Part shown: positions 9,245-17,976 of the stretch, piece by piece
How the letters are laid out: every line of letters begins with the position of its first letter
Position numbering within the stretch: the stretch's first letter is position 1
From: Marinobacter sp.
Lineage (GTDB): Bacteria > Pseudomonadota > Gammaproteobacteria > Pseudomonadales > Oleiphilaceae
DNA length: 64,000 bases
Direction: 5' to 3'
Assembly (NCBI GenBank): GCA_022565395.1
Contig: JAIUMV010000004.1
Span: 142,717-206,716 of the forward strand
Notes under the pieces: model-generated
Databases searched by the model: none
Told to the model about the DNA's origin: nothing
The model's input: the letters and a program-made list of their open reading frames with translations, nothing else
Program-made: the position numbers and the translations under genes

Positions 9245-10002
9245 CAGACTATCTTTGGCTCTGGCCACCCCTGCTGGCTGGGCTGCTGGTCTCCGTCAGC
9301 CTGATACCGTTGGGACATCAGGTGTTACAGCGAGGCGTCGTGTTTATGGATCTCGCCATCGCCCAATGGGCGGTGTTGGGTGCGTTGCTGGCGCAGACGT
9401 TATGGCTCGAGTTACCCAGTCGCTGGGGTAGTCTGTTGGCTGCACTGGTAGGTGCCCTGACGGTTGCCTCGCTGGTACGCCGGCTACCGGCCTATCGTGA
9501 GGCGCTGATTGGAATCCTCTATGTCCTCGCTGCTGCGCTGGCTGTGCTGGCTGTTCATCAGGATCCTCACGGCGCGCAGCGCCTTGCTCAGGCGCTGACG
9601 GGTGATGTTCTTTGGGTGTCTGCGCATGATCTGTGGCCGTTGCTGGCGGCGCTGTTGATAGCGGCGGCGGTGTGGTGGCTGATTCCCGCCGTTTTGCGGC
9701 CGTGGCTGTTCTACCCCCTGTTCGCAGTGGTAGTGACCCTGTCCCTTGAACTTGTTGGACTTTACCTGGTATTCCTGCTGCTGATCCTGCCCGCATTGGT
9801 GGTCATGCACCTGAGTTCTGGTGGGCACGGGCTGGCCGTACTGTTTGCGGTCTTCGGCTTCAGCGGTGGCGTCGCCGCCTCGGTGTGGGCGGACTGGCCT
9901 ACAGGGCCGACCATCGTTGTGGTGATGATACTGCTGGCCCTGGTCTGGCGTGTGCTGGCTGGGGCTGTTGGCGCTGTCAGTGAGCCCCGTCGGCCATCTT
10001 GA
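9241..10002 (+). CDS. ZnuB-like metal ABC transporter permease (ABC-3 family)
   Basis: Integral membrane permease of 253 aa with about eight hydrophobic segments, typical of the ABC-3 (ZnuB/MntB/TroC) family. The stretch GVVFMDLAIAQWAVLGALLA corresponds to the conserved region after the first helix. It starts in the stop codon of the binding-protein gene and is the last gene of the zinc operon. No ATPase gene of the ZnuC type follows; the next gene is convergent. It must therefore use an ATPase encoded elsewhere. Its last 26 bases overlap the 3' end of the antiporter gene on the other strand. Confidence 0.85.
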   Translation: MTDYLWLWPPLLAGLLVSVSLIPLGHQVLQRGVVFMDLAIAQWAVLGALLAQTLWLELPSRWGSLLAALVGALTVASLVRRLPAYREALIGILYVLAAALAVLAVHQDPHGAQRLAQALTGDVLWVSAHDLWPLLAALLIAAAVWWLIPAVLRPWLFYPLFAVVVTLSLELVGLYLVFLLLILPALVVMHLSSGGHGLAVLFAVFGFSGGVAASVWADWPTGPTIVVVMILLALVWRVLAGAVGAVSEPRRPS

Positions 10003-11698
10003 GTCCCACCTTGGTGACCCGGTCAGCATCGGTGGCCCGAGCTACCAGCGTCACGGGCCCCAGCACCACTTTGTCTCCCACCACCGGATGCCCCTTGGTG
10101 CGGCGGGCAAAGCATTCTGCCAGAGACAGGTCCGGGGGCAGCTCGTCAAACTCAATACCATACACTTGCTCGACATCCCCCAGCAGGGCGTCGCCATTGA
10201 GTACAAAGTCACCAAAGAAGGCCCGTTCCAGCAAATGCTCGGGAGACTGACGACCGCTCAGGGACTTACCCAGTTCCGGCAGGGCATCGGCCTGGGCGAA
10301 CACCGCAATCACGTCACCGGCCTGTACTTGCAGCGCCGGATTGGGGGCCAGGAATTGCTGCTGCCGGAAGACCCCGGCCAGGGCGGTCTGCTCTGGCATA
10401 CGTAGCTTGCTCAAAGGGCGGGCCTCCTGCCATTGCTGCCCCTTGAGGGGGAACAGCATCAGCTCGTTGCTGCCTGCGGCATCCACATCCAGCGGCAGGC
10501 GCCGGTAAGGCTCGGTTCCCGCCGGTACCTCCAGCTTCAGTTTGCGGGCCAGGGGCGCGAGGGTGGTGCCTTGTACAACCAGCGACACCAGCACCACGAA
10601 AAAGGCAATATGGAAAATGGCCTGGGACTCCGGCAACCCTACCATGACGGGGAATACCGCCAGCACGATAGGAACCGCCCCTCGCAATCCCACCCAACTG
10701 ATAAAGAACTGTTCCCGGCGGTCAAAGCCAAACGGCCACAGGGTGGCAAACACTGCCAAGGGCCTGGCTACGAAAATCAGCGCCAGCGCCAACACGAGGC
10801 CACCTGCCGCCAGGGGCAGCAATTCGCTGGGCTGAACCAGCAGCCCCAGCATCAGGAACAGGCACAGCTGGGCCAGCCAGGCCAGGCCATCATGCACCTG
10901 CAGAATCATGGGCATCATTCGCACGTTCTGGTTGCCGATCACCACGCCCGCCAGATAGATGGCGAGAAAGCCACTGCCGCCGATTTCATTGGTGGCAGCA
11001 AACAGGGTCATGCCTGCAGCTGTAACCAGCAACGGGTACAGAGACGGGGTTAGCCGCAACCGGTTGGTGACCGCCACAATCAACATACCGCCAGCAACCC
11101 CGGCCACGGCACCGACGCCAAACTGCTGCACCAGCATGACCAGGCTGGTCCAGCCTGCTGAGGCGGCGTCGTTGGTGATCAGCTCCAGCAGCATCAAAGT
11201 CAGGAAGATGGCCATGGGATCGTTACTGCCTGACTCGATCTCCAGAGTGGCAGCTACCCGTTCATTAAGATTCAGGCCACGGCCCTGCAGCAAGGAGAAT
11301 ACGGCGGCGGCATCGGTGGAGGATATAATCGCGCCAATCAAAAGCGCCGTCAGCCAGTGCAGGTCAAACAACAGCCAGGCTGTCAGGCCTGCCAGTATGG
11401 CGGTAATGAAAACCCCCAGGGTGGCCAGTAACAAGGCTGGCCGCAACCCCACCCGGAAGGTTTCAGCACGGGTGCGCATACCGCCATCAAGCAGAATCAC
11501 CGCCAGCGCCATATTGGCAATCAGGAACGCCAGCTCAAAGTTGTCAAACTGGATTCCGCCGGCGCCGTCCTCCCCCATAATCATGCCGACCACCAGAAAC
11601 ACCAGCAGCACAGGCATACCCAGGCGACTGGATAGCGGGCTCAGCAATATGCTCATGACAAGCATCAGGGCGCCAATGAGGATAATGGTGGTGGACAT
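9977..11698 (-). CDS. nhaP2: K+/H+ antiporter, NhaP2/CvrA type (CPA1)
   Basis: Inner-membrane monovalent cation/proton antiporter (573 aa). About 12-13 membrane helices span residues 1-390, with the CPA1 hallmark region SSTDAAAVFSLL and ESGSNDPMAIFL. This is followed by a cytoplasmic TrkA-C (RCK_C) domain (about 400-480, LPLDVDAAGSNELMLFPLKG then GDVIAVFAQ) and a C-terminal CorC/HlyC-like domain. This order and length match NhaP2/CvrA, which exports K+ (or Na+) in exchange for H+ and aids volume control. It is monocistronic and convergent with the zinc operon, overlapping its last gene by 26 bases. Confidence 0.88.
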   Translation of the reverse strand: MSTTIILIGALMLVMSILLSPLSSRLGMPVLLVFLVVGMIMGEDGAGGIQFDNFELAFLIANMALAVILLDGGMRTRAETFRVGLRPALLLATLGVFITAILAGLTAWLLFDLHWLTALLIGAIISSTDAAAVFSLLQGRGLNLNERVAATLEIESGSNDPMAIFLTLMLLELITNDAASAGWTSLVMLVQQFGVGAVAGVAGGMLIVAVTNRLRLTPSLYPLLVTAAGMTLFAATNEIGGSGFLAIYLAGVVIGNQNVRMMPMILQVHDGLAWLAQLCLFLMLGLLVQPSELLPLAAGGLVLALALIFVARPLAVFATLWPFGFDRREQFFISWVGLRGAVPIVLAVFPVMVGLPESQAIFHIAFFVVLVSLVVQGTTLAPLARKLKLEVPAGTEPYRRLPLDVDAAGSNELMLFPLKGQQWQEARPLSKLRMPEQTALAGVFRQQQFLAPNPALQVQAGDVIAVFAQADALPELGKSLSGRQSPEHLLERAFFGDFVLNGDALLGDVEQVYGIEFDELPPDLSLAECFARRTKGHPVVGDKVVLGPVTLVARATDADRVTKVGLKMADGAH

Positions 11699-11849
11699 GG
11701 GGGCTCCGTCAGTATTTGGCCCATGATAGCAGCGATGTGGCTACTTGTTAGGGGAAATTGTGGCTGCGTGGGCCGTGCGGTGGCGCTGGCTGGGGGTCTG
11801 CCGATACACTAAGTCAACCTGACGCTTCCCGTCGCCCGCTGGTTAGCCC

Positions 11850-12626
11850 ATGACTTGTCCGACAGCAGCAATCTGCCCCCCTTTGCCTCCTGGCTGGGCA
11901 CCATCTATGCCAGAGGGGCCTTGGCCCCTGGCAACGCCAGATACCGTCATGGCCGGGCTCACCTACAGTCATCACGGCTTGCCGGAGACAGCTAGCGCTC
12001 CCTTTGGCATTCCTCTGCCGCCTGCCATCAGTGGTGCTGCTGCCAAGCGACGGGCGGACTATGTGGCCGGTCGCCTCGCCGCAGCGCAAGCTCTGCAAGG
12101 GCTGACGGGGACCCGCCAGATACCAGGGCGTGACAGTGCCGGTGTGCCGGTGTGGCCCAGGGACGTTGTCGGCTCAATCAGCCACAGTCATGGTCGGGCC
12201 ATGGCGGTGGTGGCACGAAGTTGCCACTATCAGGCCCTGGGCCTGGATATGGAAAGACGGCTGGGCCCGGATGAAGCCGAACGTGTGGCAAAACGGGTAC
12301 TGACGGATCATGAGCGCACGCGGCTGGCAGGCCTGCCTGCAGACCAGGCGGCCTTGCTGGTTACTCTTACCTTCTCCTTCAAGGAAAGTCTGTTCAAGGC
12401 CTTGTACCCGCTGGTAGGGCAGAAGTTCTATTTTCCGGACGCGGAAGTGCTCAGCTGGGATGTCGAGGCCGGGACGGCGCGCCTGCAACTGTGCAAAGAG
12501 CTGAGCCCCGAGTGGTTGCCGGGCCGCACGCTGACGGCAACGTATCATCAGTGGGACAATCGTGTGGTGACCCTGCTGCCGGTGCCTTGTCTTGCCGATG
12601 CCCGGGCGGTTGCCAATCGGAGGTGA
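11850..12626 (+). CDS. 4'-phosphopantetheinyl transferase, EntD type
   Basis: Transfers phosphopantetheine from CoA to carrier-protein domains. The 258-aa protein shows the EntD pattern: KRRADYVAGRLAA, then SISHSHGRAMAVV, LGLDMERRLGPDEAE (Mg2+-binding D and E), and the C-terminal FSFKESLFKALYP motif. The start is uncertain: the ATG at 11850 has no clear ribosome binding site and the first 30 residues are Pro-rich and poorly conserved in appearance; ATGs at 11909 and 11949 are alternatives. It precedes the iron-uptake locus. EntD-type enzymes often serve siderophore NRPSs, but no NRPS gene is present in this window. Confidence 0.85.
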   Translation: MTCPTAAICPPLPPGWAPSMPEGPWPLATPDTVMAGLTYSHHGLPETASAPFGIPLPPAISGAAAKRRADYVAGRLAAAQALQGLTGTRQIPGRDSAGVPVWPRDVVGSISHSHGRAMAVVARSCHYQALGLDMERRLGPDEAERVAKRVLTDHERTRLAGLPADQAALLVTLTFSFKESLFKALYPLVGQKFYFPDAEVLSWDVEAGTARLQLCKELSPEWLPGRTLTATYHQWDNRVVTLLPVPCLADARAVANRR

Positions 12627-12634
12627 TGCCCATA

Positions 12635-12649
12635 TGATAATGAGTATCA
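12635..12649. promoter_or_regulatory. Predicted Fur box upstream of the two-component system
   Basis: TGATAATGAGTATCA is a near-perfect 7-1-7 palindrome (one mismatch), the classic Fur operator pattern. It lies 23 bases before the response-regulator ATG, consistent with iron repression of the downstream regulator pair. Confidence 0.7.
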
Positions 12650-12672
12650 GATGCATATGAAAGCGATTGTCC

Positions 12673-13377
12673 ATGGCCCCGATGACTCAGCGCAAACCAC
12701 GTATATTGGTCATCGAAGATGACACCAGTCTGAACCAGCAGATTACGACCCTTCTCAAGCATAAAGGCTACCAGGCGGATCAGTGCTTTGATGGCGATGG
12801 CGGCTTGCTGTGCGCCCTCAGCCGGCGCTATGACCTGATTCTACTGGATGTACTGTTGCCCAAGCTGGGCGGCTACGAACTTCTGGACCGACTGCGTAAA
12901 ACCCGGCAAACCCCGGTGATGATGCTGACCGCCTGTGGCGCTGAGGAAGAGCGCATTCTTGGTTATCGGTGCGGCGCTGATGATTACATGCCAAAGCCTT
13001 TTGGCTTTACCGAGCTGATGTTGCGCATCGAAGCTCTCTTGCGGCGCACCCTCGGGCTGGCGGATCAGCGGGCGGACCCGGGCAAGCTGGTTATTGGGTC
13101 ATTGGTTTTGCATCGTGGCGACACCCGTGTGACCTACCAGGGTGAGGCGGTGGTGCTGACGCCGATCCAGTTTCGGCTGCTGTGGGTGCTTGTGCGTCAT
13201 CAGGGTGAGGCCCTGAGCAAGCCTTACCTGTATCAGAGCGTTCTGGAGCGGGAATTCAGCCGCTATGACCGCAGCCTTGATATGCACCTGAGCCGGGTTC
13301 GTCGCAAGCTGGCGGCGGCGGGCATGGCGCCGGACCGGCTGCAAACGGTTCATGGCAAGGGGTACTGCTTTCTGTGA
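12673..13377 (+). CDS. OmpR/PhoB-family response regulator
   Basis: DNA-binding response regulator (235 aa). Receiver domain: acidic pair ED (residues 15-16), phospho-acceptor Asp59 in LILLDVLLP, conserved Lys108 in DYMPKPFGF. The winged-helix domain (about 130-235) ends in the typical RVRRKL and VHGKGYCFL. The frame begins at a TTG at 12667; the ATG at 12673 or the ATG at 12682 are likelier starts. Its stop overlaps the GTG start of the histidine kinase. A Fur-like site precedes it and a TonB receptor plus iron ABC transporter follow, so it probably controls siderophore uptake genes in response to the partner kinase. Confidence 0.9.
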   Translation: MAPMTQRKPRILVIEDDTSLNQQITTLLKHKGYQADQCFDGDGGLLCALSRRYDLILLDVLLPKLGGYELLDRLRKTRQTPVMMLTACGAEEERILGYRCGADDYMPKPFGFTELMLRIEALLRRTLGLADQRADPGKLVIGSLVLHRGDTRVTYQGEAVVLTPIQFRLLWVLVRHQGEALSKPYLYQSVLEREFSRYDRSLDMHLSRVRRKLAAAGMAPDRLQTVHGKGYCFL

Positions 13378-14738
13378 GCCGCCGGCTGTTCTGGAAACTG
13401 TGTGGCACCCTTGCCTTTGGCACCTTGCTGTTGTTTTGGGTTATCTCCTTTCTCGGCTCCGAAACCGAGGAGAAAATGAGCTTTATAGCCAAAGCACATC
13501 AGCAAACCCTCAAGGACTGGGGGCGAACCGCTGAAACCCTGTACCTGGCGGGGGATGAGGCGGCACTGTCTGACTGGCTGACAGCCTTGCAGCTGGAGGA
13601 GGATACCTGGGCGGCGGTGGTGCGTTCTGATGTGATGCCGTTGGCGGACAGCTACCTGTCCGAACAGTTTCAGGAAGGATTTCGCCTTGGGCGAAATGTC
13701 GAGTGGAAGATTCACCTGTATTTTCCCGACAACCCCATCATGGACATCACCTTTGCGGACGGGCATACCCACTTTCTGGTGACCCTGCCCCAGCGCATGC
13801 GGCCAGGCAATTACCTGCCCCAAGCCAAGCTGTTTCTCAAGCTGGCGTTACCCCTCACGGTGCTGGTCATACTGTGCGCAATCATCTATCGCCATGTGAT
13901 GAATCCGTTACGCCAGCTCGAGCTGGCGACCCGGCAGTTCAGTGAGGGCAGCCTGGGGGTGCGAGTGCGGGCTTTGCTTGGCAGCCGCAACGATGAGCTG
14001 GCGGCCCTGGCAGAAACCTTTGACCGAATGGCGGAGCGCACTGGTGGGCTGATCCTGACGCAACGGCGGCTGATTGCCGACCTGTCCCATGAACTACGTA
14101 CGCCCCTGACCCGCCTTGATATGGCTGTCAGCTGTGTTGAGGAGGGAATGGACAGCCGCCACCTGTTGCCTCGTATTCGTCGCGAGTGCCAGATGATGCG
14201 CAACCTGGTCGAAGACACCTTGACCCTGGCCTGGCTGGAAAATGAAAAGCCCAGTCTGAAGCAGGAGTCACTGGATCTGACAGATTTGCTGGACAGTCTC
14301 CTTGAGGACGCCCGCTATGAGTATCCCGGGCACCAACTGAACAGCAGGCTGCCTGAAAGCGCCATCATCACTCATAGCAGCCACCGGGCGCTGTCACAGG
14401 CGGTGGAGAATATCATCCGCAATGCCTGCCTCTATACCCCGGAAGGGGGCGCTGTCTGGGTTAGCTTGCAAACAGAGGCGGAGGGCTATCAGCTGACCAT
14501 TGAGGATGAAGGCCCAGGCGTGCCGGAAGCGCAGCTGGAGCGTATTTTCACACCCTTTTTCAGGGCCGCTGAAGCGCGGGACAGGCAACCGGGAGGTTAT
14601 GGGCTTGGCCTGGCGCTGGCCCGTCGCCAGGTTGAGGCAACGGGTGGCTGGATCAGGGCCATTAACCGTGAAGCTGGCGGCCTGTGCATGTCCCTGTGGT
14701 TGCCAGCTGGCGTCCGCAGCCCTGCGCGGGATTTGTAA
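13374..14738 (+). CDS. Sensor histidine kinase (HAMP-HisKA-HATPase)
   Basis: Membrane sensor kinase of 454 aa with a GTG start overlapping the regulator's stop. A first membrane helix (about 8-28) and a second (about 153-173) enclose a small periplasmic domain of about 120 residues. HAMP follows, then the H-box DLSHELRTPLTRLD with His239, the N box (NIIRNAC), DEGPGVPE and the G2 box GYGLGLALAR. The periplasmic domain is small and I do not recognise a ligand type. With its partner it resembles systems that sense iron or a siderophore and adjust the adjacent receptor and transporter genes. Confidence 0.9.
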   Translation: MSRRLFWKLCGTLAFGTLLLFWVISFLGSETEEKMSFIAKAHQQTLKDWGRTAETLYLAGDEAALSDWLTALQLEEDTWAAVVRSDVMPLADSYLSEQFQEGFRLGRNVEWKIHLYFPDNPIMDITFADGHTHFLVTLPQRMRPGNYLPQAKLFLKLALPLTVLVILCAIIYRHVMNPLRQLELATRQFSEGSLGVRVRALLGSRNDELAALAETFDRMAERTGGLILTQRRLIADLSHELRTPLTRLDMAVSCVEEGMDSRHLLPRIRRECQMMRNLVEDTLTLAWLENEKPSLKQESLDLTDLLDSLLEDARYEYPGHQLNSRLPESAIITHSSHRALSQAVENIIRNACLYTPEGGAVWVSLQTEAEGYQLTIEDEGPGVPEAQLERIFTPFFRAAEARDRQPGGYGLGLALARRQVEATGGWIRAINREAGGLCMSLWLPAGVRSPARDL

Positions 14739-14790
14739 CAATTGTAAAAACGGTTCACATCGGCAATCCATTAAACAAGAATGCACAGCA

Positions 14791-14809
14791 AATGAGAATC
14801 TGTGTCATT
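14791..14809. promoter_or_regulatory. Possible Fur-like operator before the TonB receptor
   Basis: AATGAGA and TGTCATT form an interrupted inverted repeat (6 of 7 bases paired, 5-bp spacer) 21 bases before the receptor ATG. It resembles a diverged Fur site. It could instead be bound by the adjacent response regulator. Confidence 0.45.
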
Positions 14810-14830
14810 ATGTGGAGTGCGGATTACACC

Positions 14831-16807
14831 ATGAAAATCGACGCCCCGTTGTTACCCAAAGTCCGGCTAAGCCCCCTGTGGTTAGCCATGGTTGCCGCCA
14901 CCGGTGCATCCGGTGTAACGGCGCAGGAGACTGTGTATCGCCTGGACCCTCTGCAGATCAGTGCCGCCAGCGAAACCCGCAGTGACCAGGTGGTCGATGC
15001 GCAGCAGCTTGAGCGCTTCCAGGCGGATGACCTGGTGGATGTGTTCCAGAGCCTGCCGGATGTGAGCGTGGGCGGGTCTCTGGGTATCGCGCAGAAAGTT
15101 TATGTTCGCGGTATCGAGGATACCTTGCTGAACGTGTCGATAGATGGTGCCAGCCAGGCGGGCACTCTGTTCCATCACAGTGGACGCCTGGCGATAGAGC
15201 CAGAGTTGCTGAAGCGGATTGAGGTGGATACAGGCGCGGGCCGGGCGACAGCCGGCGCGGGAGCCCTTGGCGGGGCTATCCGTTTCGAGACCAAGGACCC
15301 GGAGGACCTGTTGCGTCCGGGAGAGCAGGCGGGCGGGCTGGTGAAGCTGGGCGGCTTCTCCAACACCGAGGGCTACAAGGCCAATCTGACGGTCTTTGGC
15401 AGGCTCAATGAACAGTGGAGCGCGCTGGCTTTCGTCAGCCAGGCAGATCACAAACGATTCAGGGATGGCGACGGCGAACGGGTCGCAGGAACGGACGCGG
15501 AACAGCAGCTCGGTTACCTCAAGCTGGTGGGCCAGCTGCCCGCGGGTCAGGTTGTGCGCCTGAGTCATGAGGTCCGCACAGACAAGGGTGAGCGGCCACA
15601 GCGCCCGCAATGGATCGTCAGTGGCTTCAACCGGCTCTATGAACTCGACGGCAGAAGGGACACGACCACGTTCAACTACGGCATTGACCCCGCCGGTAAC
15701 CCCTGGTTGGACGCTTCACTGACCCTGTATAACACCGAAGCCCGGATTGAGCAGAATGTGGCGGACCGTTGGGGGCGCTACTTCGGTTTTACCCACAGCG
15801 CGGGTGGCGATTTGCGTAACCGCAGCCAGCTCGGTGCACATGTCCTGACCTACGGTGTCGATTACCGGAGTGACAAGGTGAATGCCGGTGATGCGGCCAA
15901 CAGAAAGGGCGAGGAAGAGACCGGTGAGGTGGCCGGTGTGTATCTGCAAGCTGACTATTGGCTGACTCAGCGCTTGCTGTTGAGCACGGGCGCTCGCTAC
16001 GACGACTATCGCCTGACTGACAACAATGATCAGCGCTTCAGTGAGGATGCGGTCAGTCCCAACGTCAATATTGCCTGGGAAGCGCTGGATGGGCTGACCC
16101 TGAAAGCAGGCTATGCCCGGGCCTTCCGGGGGCCGACCACCCGAGACACCTTCAAGATTGACCGGGCGCAGAATGCGCCGGATCTGAAGGGTGAGCGAGC
16201 GGTTAATCGCGAGCTGGGGTTTGATTGGGTGTATCAGGATTTCACCCTGGCGGCAGAGATATACCGTTCAACCATCAAAGATGTGGTTGCGGATCGGCTG
16301 GGTGGGCCGGTGCTTTACGAGAACATCGGTGACCTGACATCGGATGGCTTTCGTGTGTCCACCAGTTACCAGTGGGACCGGGTTTATCTGGGGTTGGGGT
16401 ATCACAGTAACGATGCCGAGCTGAATGGCAACCCGCTGACGGTTTACGAGTACAACCTGTTGGGCAACACCGTGGGTGACAGCTGGGTTGCGGACCTGAT
16501 CTATCACTGGAACCGCAATCTGGAATTTGGCTGGCAGGGTCGTTTTGTAAAAGGTATCCGCAAGCTGGAAACCTCGGTCGGTACCATCGACAAACCCGGT
16601 TACGGCGTGCATGACCTGTTCCTGCACTGGCTACCTACCGGGAGTGATGACCTGCGGCTAACGGTCACCGTCAAGAATGTCGCTGACAAACAGTATCTGG
16701 ATCATGCCAGTAACGGTGATTTCCAGCACATTCCAGGCTACGAGGGTGTGGTCGGTATGCCCGAACCGGGCAGGGATATTCGCCTGGGCCTGGCACTTAG
16801 ATTCTGA
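14831..16807 (+). CDS. TonB-dependent outer-membrane receptor (iron-siderophore type)
   Basis: Outer-membrane TonB-dependent receptor, 658 aa from the ATG at 14831; the frame is open further upstream into the kinase gene but the signal peptide (ending near GVTAQ) sets the start. The N-terminal plug (about 30-170) carries LPDVSVGG, VYVRGIEDTLLNVSIDG and GAGRATAGAGALGGAIRFET, all typical. The barrel ends in GRDIRLGLALRF with the terminal Phe. Length and the EDTLLNVSIDGASQ plug loop resemble heme or ferric-siderophore receptors of the short class. A Fur-like site lies upstream and a FecBCDE-type ABC transporter follows 8 bases downstream. The exact ligand is unknown. Confidence 0.9.
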   Translation: MKIDAPLLPKVRLSPLWLAMVAATGASGVTAQETVYRLDPLQISAASETRSDQVVDAQQLERFQADDLVDVFQSLPDVSVGGSLGIAQKVYVRGIEDTLLNVSIDGASQAGTLFHHSGRLAIEPELLKRIEVDTGAGRATAGAGALGGAIRFETKDPEDLLRPGEQAGGLVKLGGFSNTEGYKANLTVFGRLNEQWSALAFVSQADHKRFRDGDGERVAGTDAEQQLGYLKLVGQLPAGQVVRLSHEVRTDKGERPQRPQWIVSGFNRLYELDGRRDTTTFNYGIDPAGNPWLDASLTLYNTEARIEQNVADRWGRYFGFTHSAGGDLRNRSQLGAHVLTYGVDYRSDKVNAGDAANRKGEEETGEVAGVYLQADYWLTQRLLLSTGARYDDYRLTDNNDQRFSEDAVSPNVNIAWEALDGLTLKAGYARAFRGPTTRDTFKIDRAQNAPDLKGERAVNRELGFDWVYQDFTLAAEIYRSTIKDVVADRLGGPVLYENIGDLTSDGFRVSTSYQWDRVYLGLGYHSNDAELNGNPLTVYEYNLLGNTVGDSWVADLIYHWNRNLEFGWQGRFVKGIRKLETSVGTIDKPGYGVHDLFLHWLPTGSDDLRLTVTVKNVADKQYLDHASNGDFQHIPGYEGVVGMPEPGRDIRLGLALRF

Positions 16808-16815
16808 GGTGGATT

Positions 16816-17976
16816 ATGAAACAGGGATTGATCAGGGCTGGTTTTGTTGTCTGTCTGCTGATACTACTGCCAGTTGCAGCCCAGGCTGCCATCACCGTCA
16901 CCGATATTGCCGGGCGAACGGTTACGGTGCCAGAGCGGGTTGAGCGCATTGTGCTGGGCGAGAGCCGCTATATACCCACCCTGGCCATCCTGGAGGGTGA
17001 ACAGGTGCTGGATCGGCTGGTGGGTATGTTGCCCGAGTTCGAAATGACAGACCCAGGGGGCTATGCCCAGTACCGGGCCCGCTTTCCGGCCATCGAGCAG
17101 ATTCCCCGAATTGGCCACGCCTCGGCAGACAGTTTCAGCCTGGAACGGGTCGTGGCGCTGCGGGCGGATCTGGCCATTTTCAGTATTGAAGGGCACGGCC
17201 CCGGTGCTCGTAACAAGGCCCTGATTGAGCGGTTGGAACGGGCCGGTGTGGCGGTAATCTTTATCGACTTCCGCCAGGACCCGCTGGCCAACACGCCCCG
17301 CAGCCTGGCCCTGTTGGGTAAGGTGTTGGGACGGGAGGCGGAAGCAGAGCGTTTCCTGGCCTTCTATCTGGCCCGCATGGCCCGGGTGCAGGACGCTGTT
17401 GCCGCCATTCCCGAGGCGGATTACCCGGCGGTTTTCCTGCACAGCCGTGCCGGTTTGCATGACGCCTGCTGTGAAACCATGGTGCAGGGCATGATGGGGC
17501 ACTTCATTACCGCCGCCGGTGCCCACAACGTGGCGGCAAGCCGCGTTCCGGGTGTCAGCGGGGTGATGAACCTGGAATACCTGATCACCGAACAACCAGA
17601 CCGCTATCTGGCCACAGCCATCGGCTCGGCCCAACGCGGAGCCTCTGAGCAGGGGCGTCCCTATGTGATGCTGGGTGCCGGGGTGTCGGCCGCTGATGCC
17701 CGCCAGTCCTTGTATCGGGCAACCCGCCAGCCCGGTTTGCCAGCGCTGACTGCCGTTCAGGAGAACCGAGCGTTTGCCATCTGGCATCACTTCTACAATA
17801 CGCCCCTGCATGTGGCCGCCATTGAGGCCATGGCGCGCTGGTTTCATCCGGAACATCTGGCACACCTGAACCCGGAGGATACCCTGGCTACCTTCTACCG
17901 GGAGTTCCAGCCGGTGCCGCTGAACGGTACCTTCTGGATCGGGCTGGATTCAGAGCGGGATAGCCTCCATGAGTAG
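16816..17976 (+). CDS. Periplasmic iron-siderophore binding protein (FecB/BtuF family)
   Basis: ABC transporter binding protein of 386 aa with a signal peptide ending in AAQAA. It has the class III binding-protein layout: an N-terminal lobe beginning ITVTDIAGRTVTVPERVERI, a long backbone helix near the middle, and a C-terminal lobe including MGHFITAAGAHNVAA. It is longer than BtuF or FecB by about 80 residues, mostly at the C-terminus. GAGG precedes the start. It sits between the TonB receptor and the permease, whose start overlaps its 3' end by 8 bases. It should bind the chelate imported by the receptor and hand it to the inner-membrane transporter. Confidence 0.88.
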   Translation: MKQGLIRAGFVVCLLILLPVAAQAAITVTDIAGRTVTVPERVERIVLGESRYIPTLAILEGEQVLDRLVGMLPEFEMTDPGGYAQYRARFPAIEQIPRIGHASADSFSLERVVALRADLAIFSIEGHGPGARNKALIERLERAGVAVIFIDFRQDPLANTPRSLALLGKVLGREAEAERFLAFYLARMARVQDAVAAIPEADYPAVFLHSRAGLHDACCETMVQGMMGHFITAAGAHNVAASRVPGVSGVMNLEYLITEQPDRYLATAIGSAQRGASEQGRPYVMLGAGVSAADARQSLYRATRQPGLPALTAVQENRAFAIWHHFYNTPLHVAAIEAMARWFHPEHLAHLNPEDTLATFYREFQPVPLNGTFWIGLDSERDSLHE

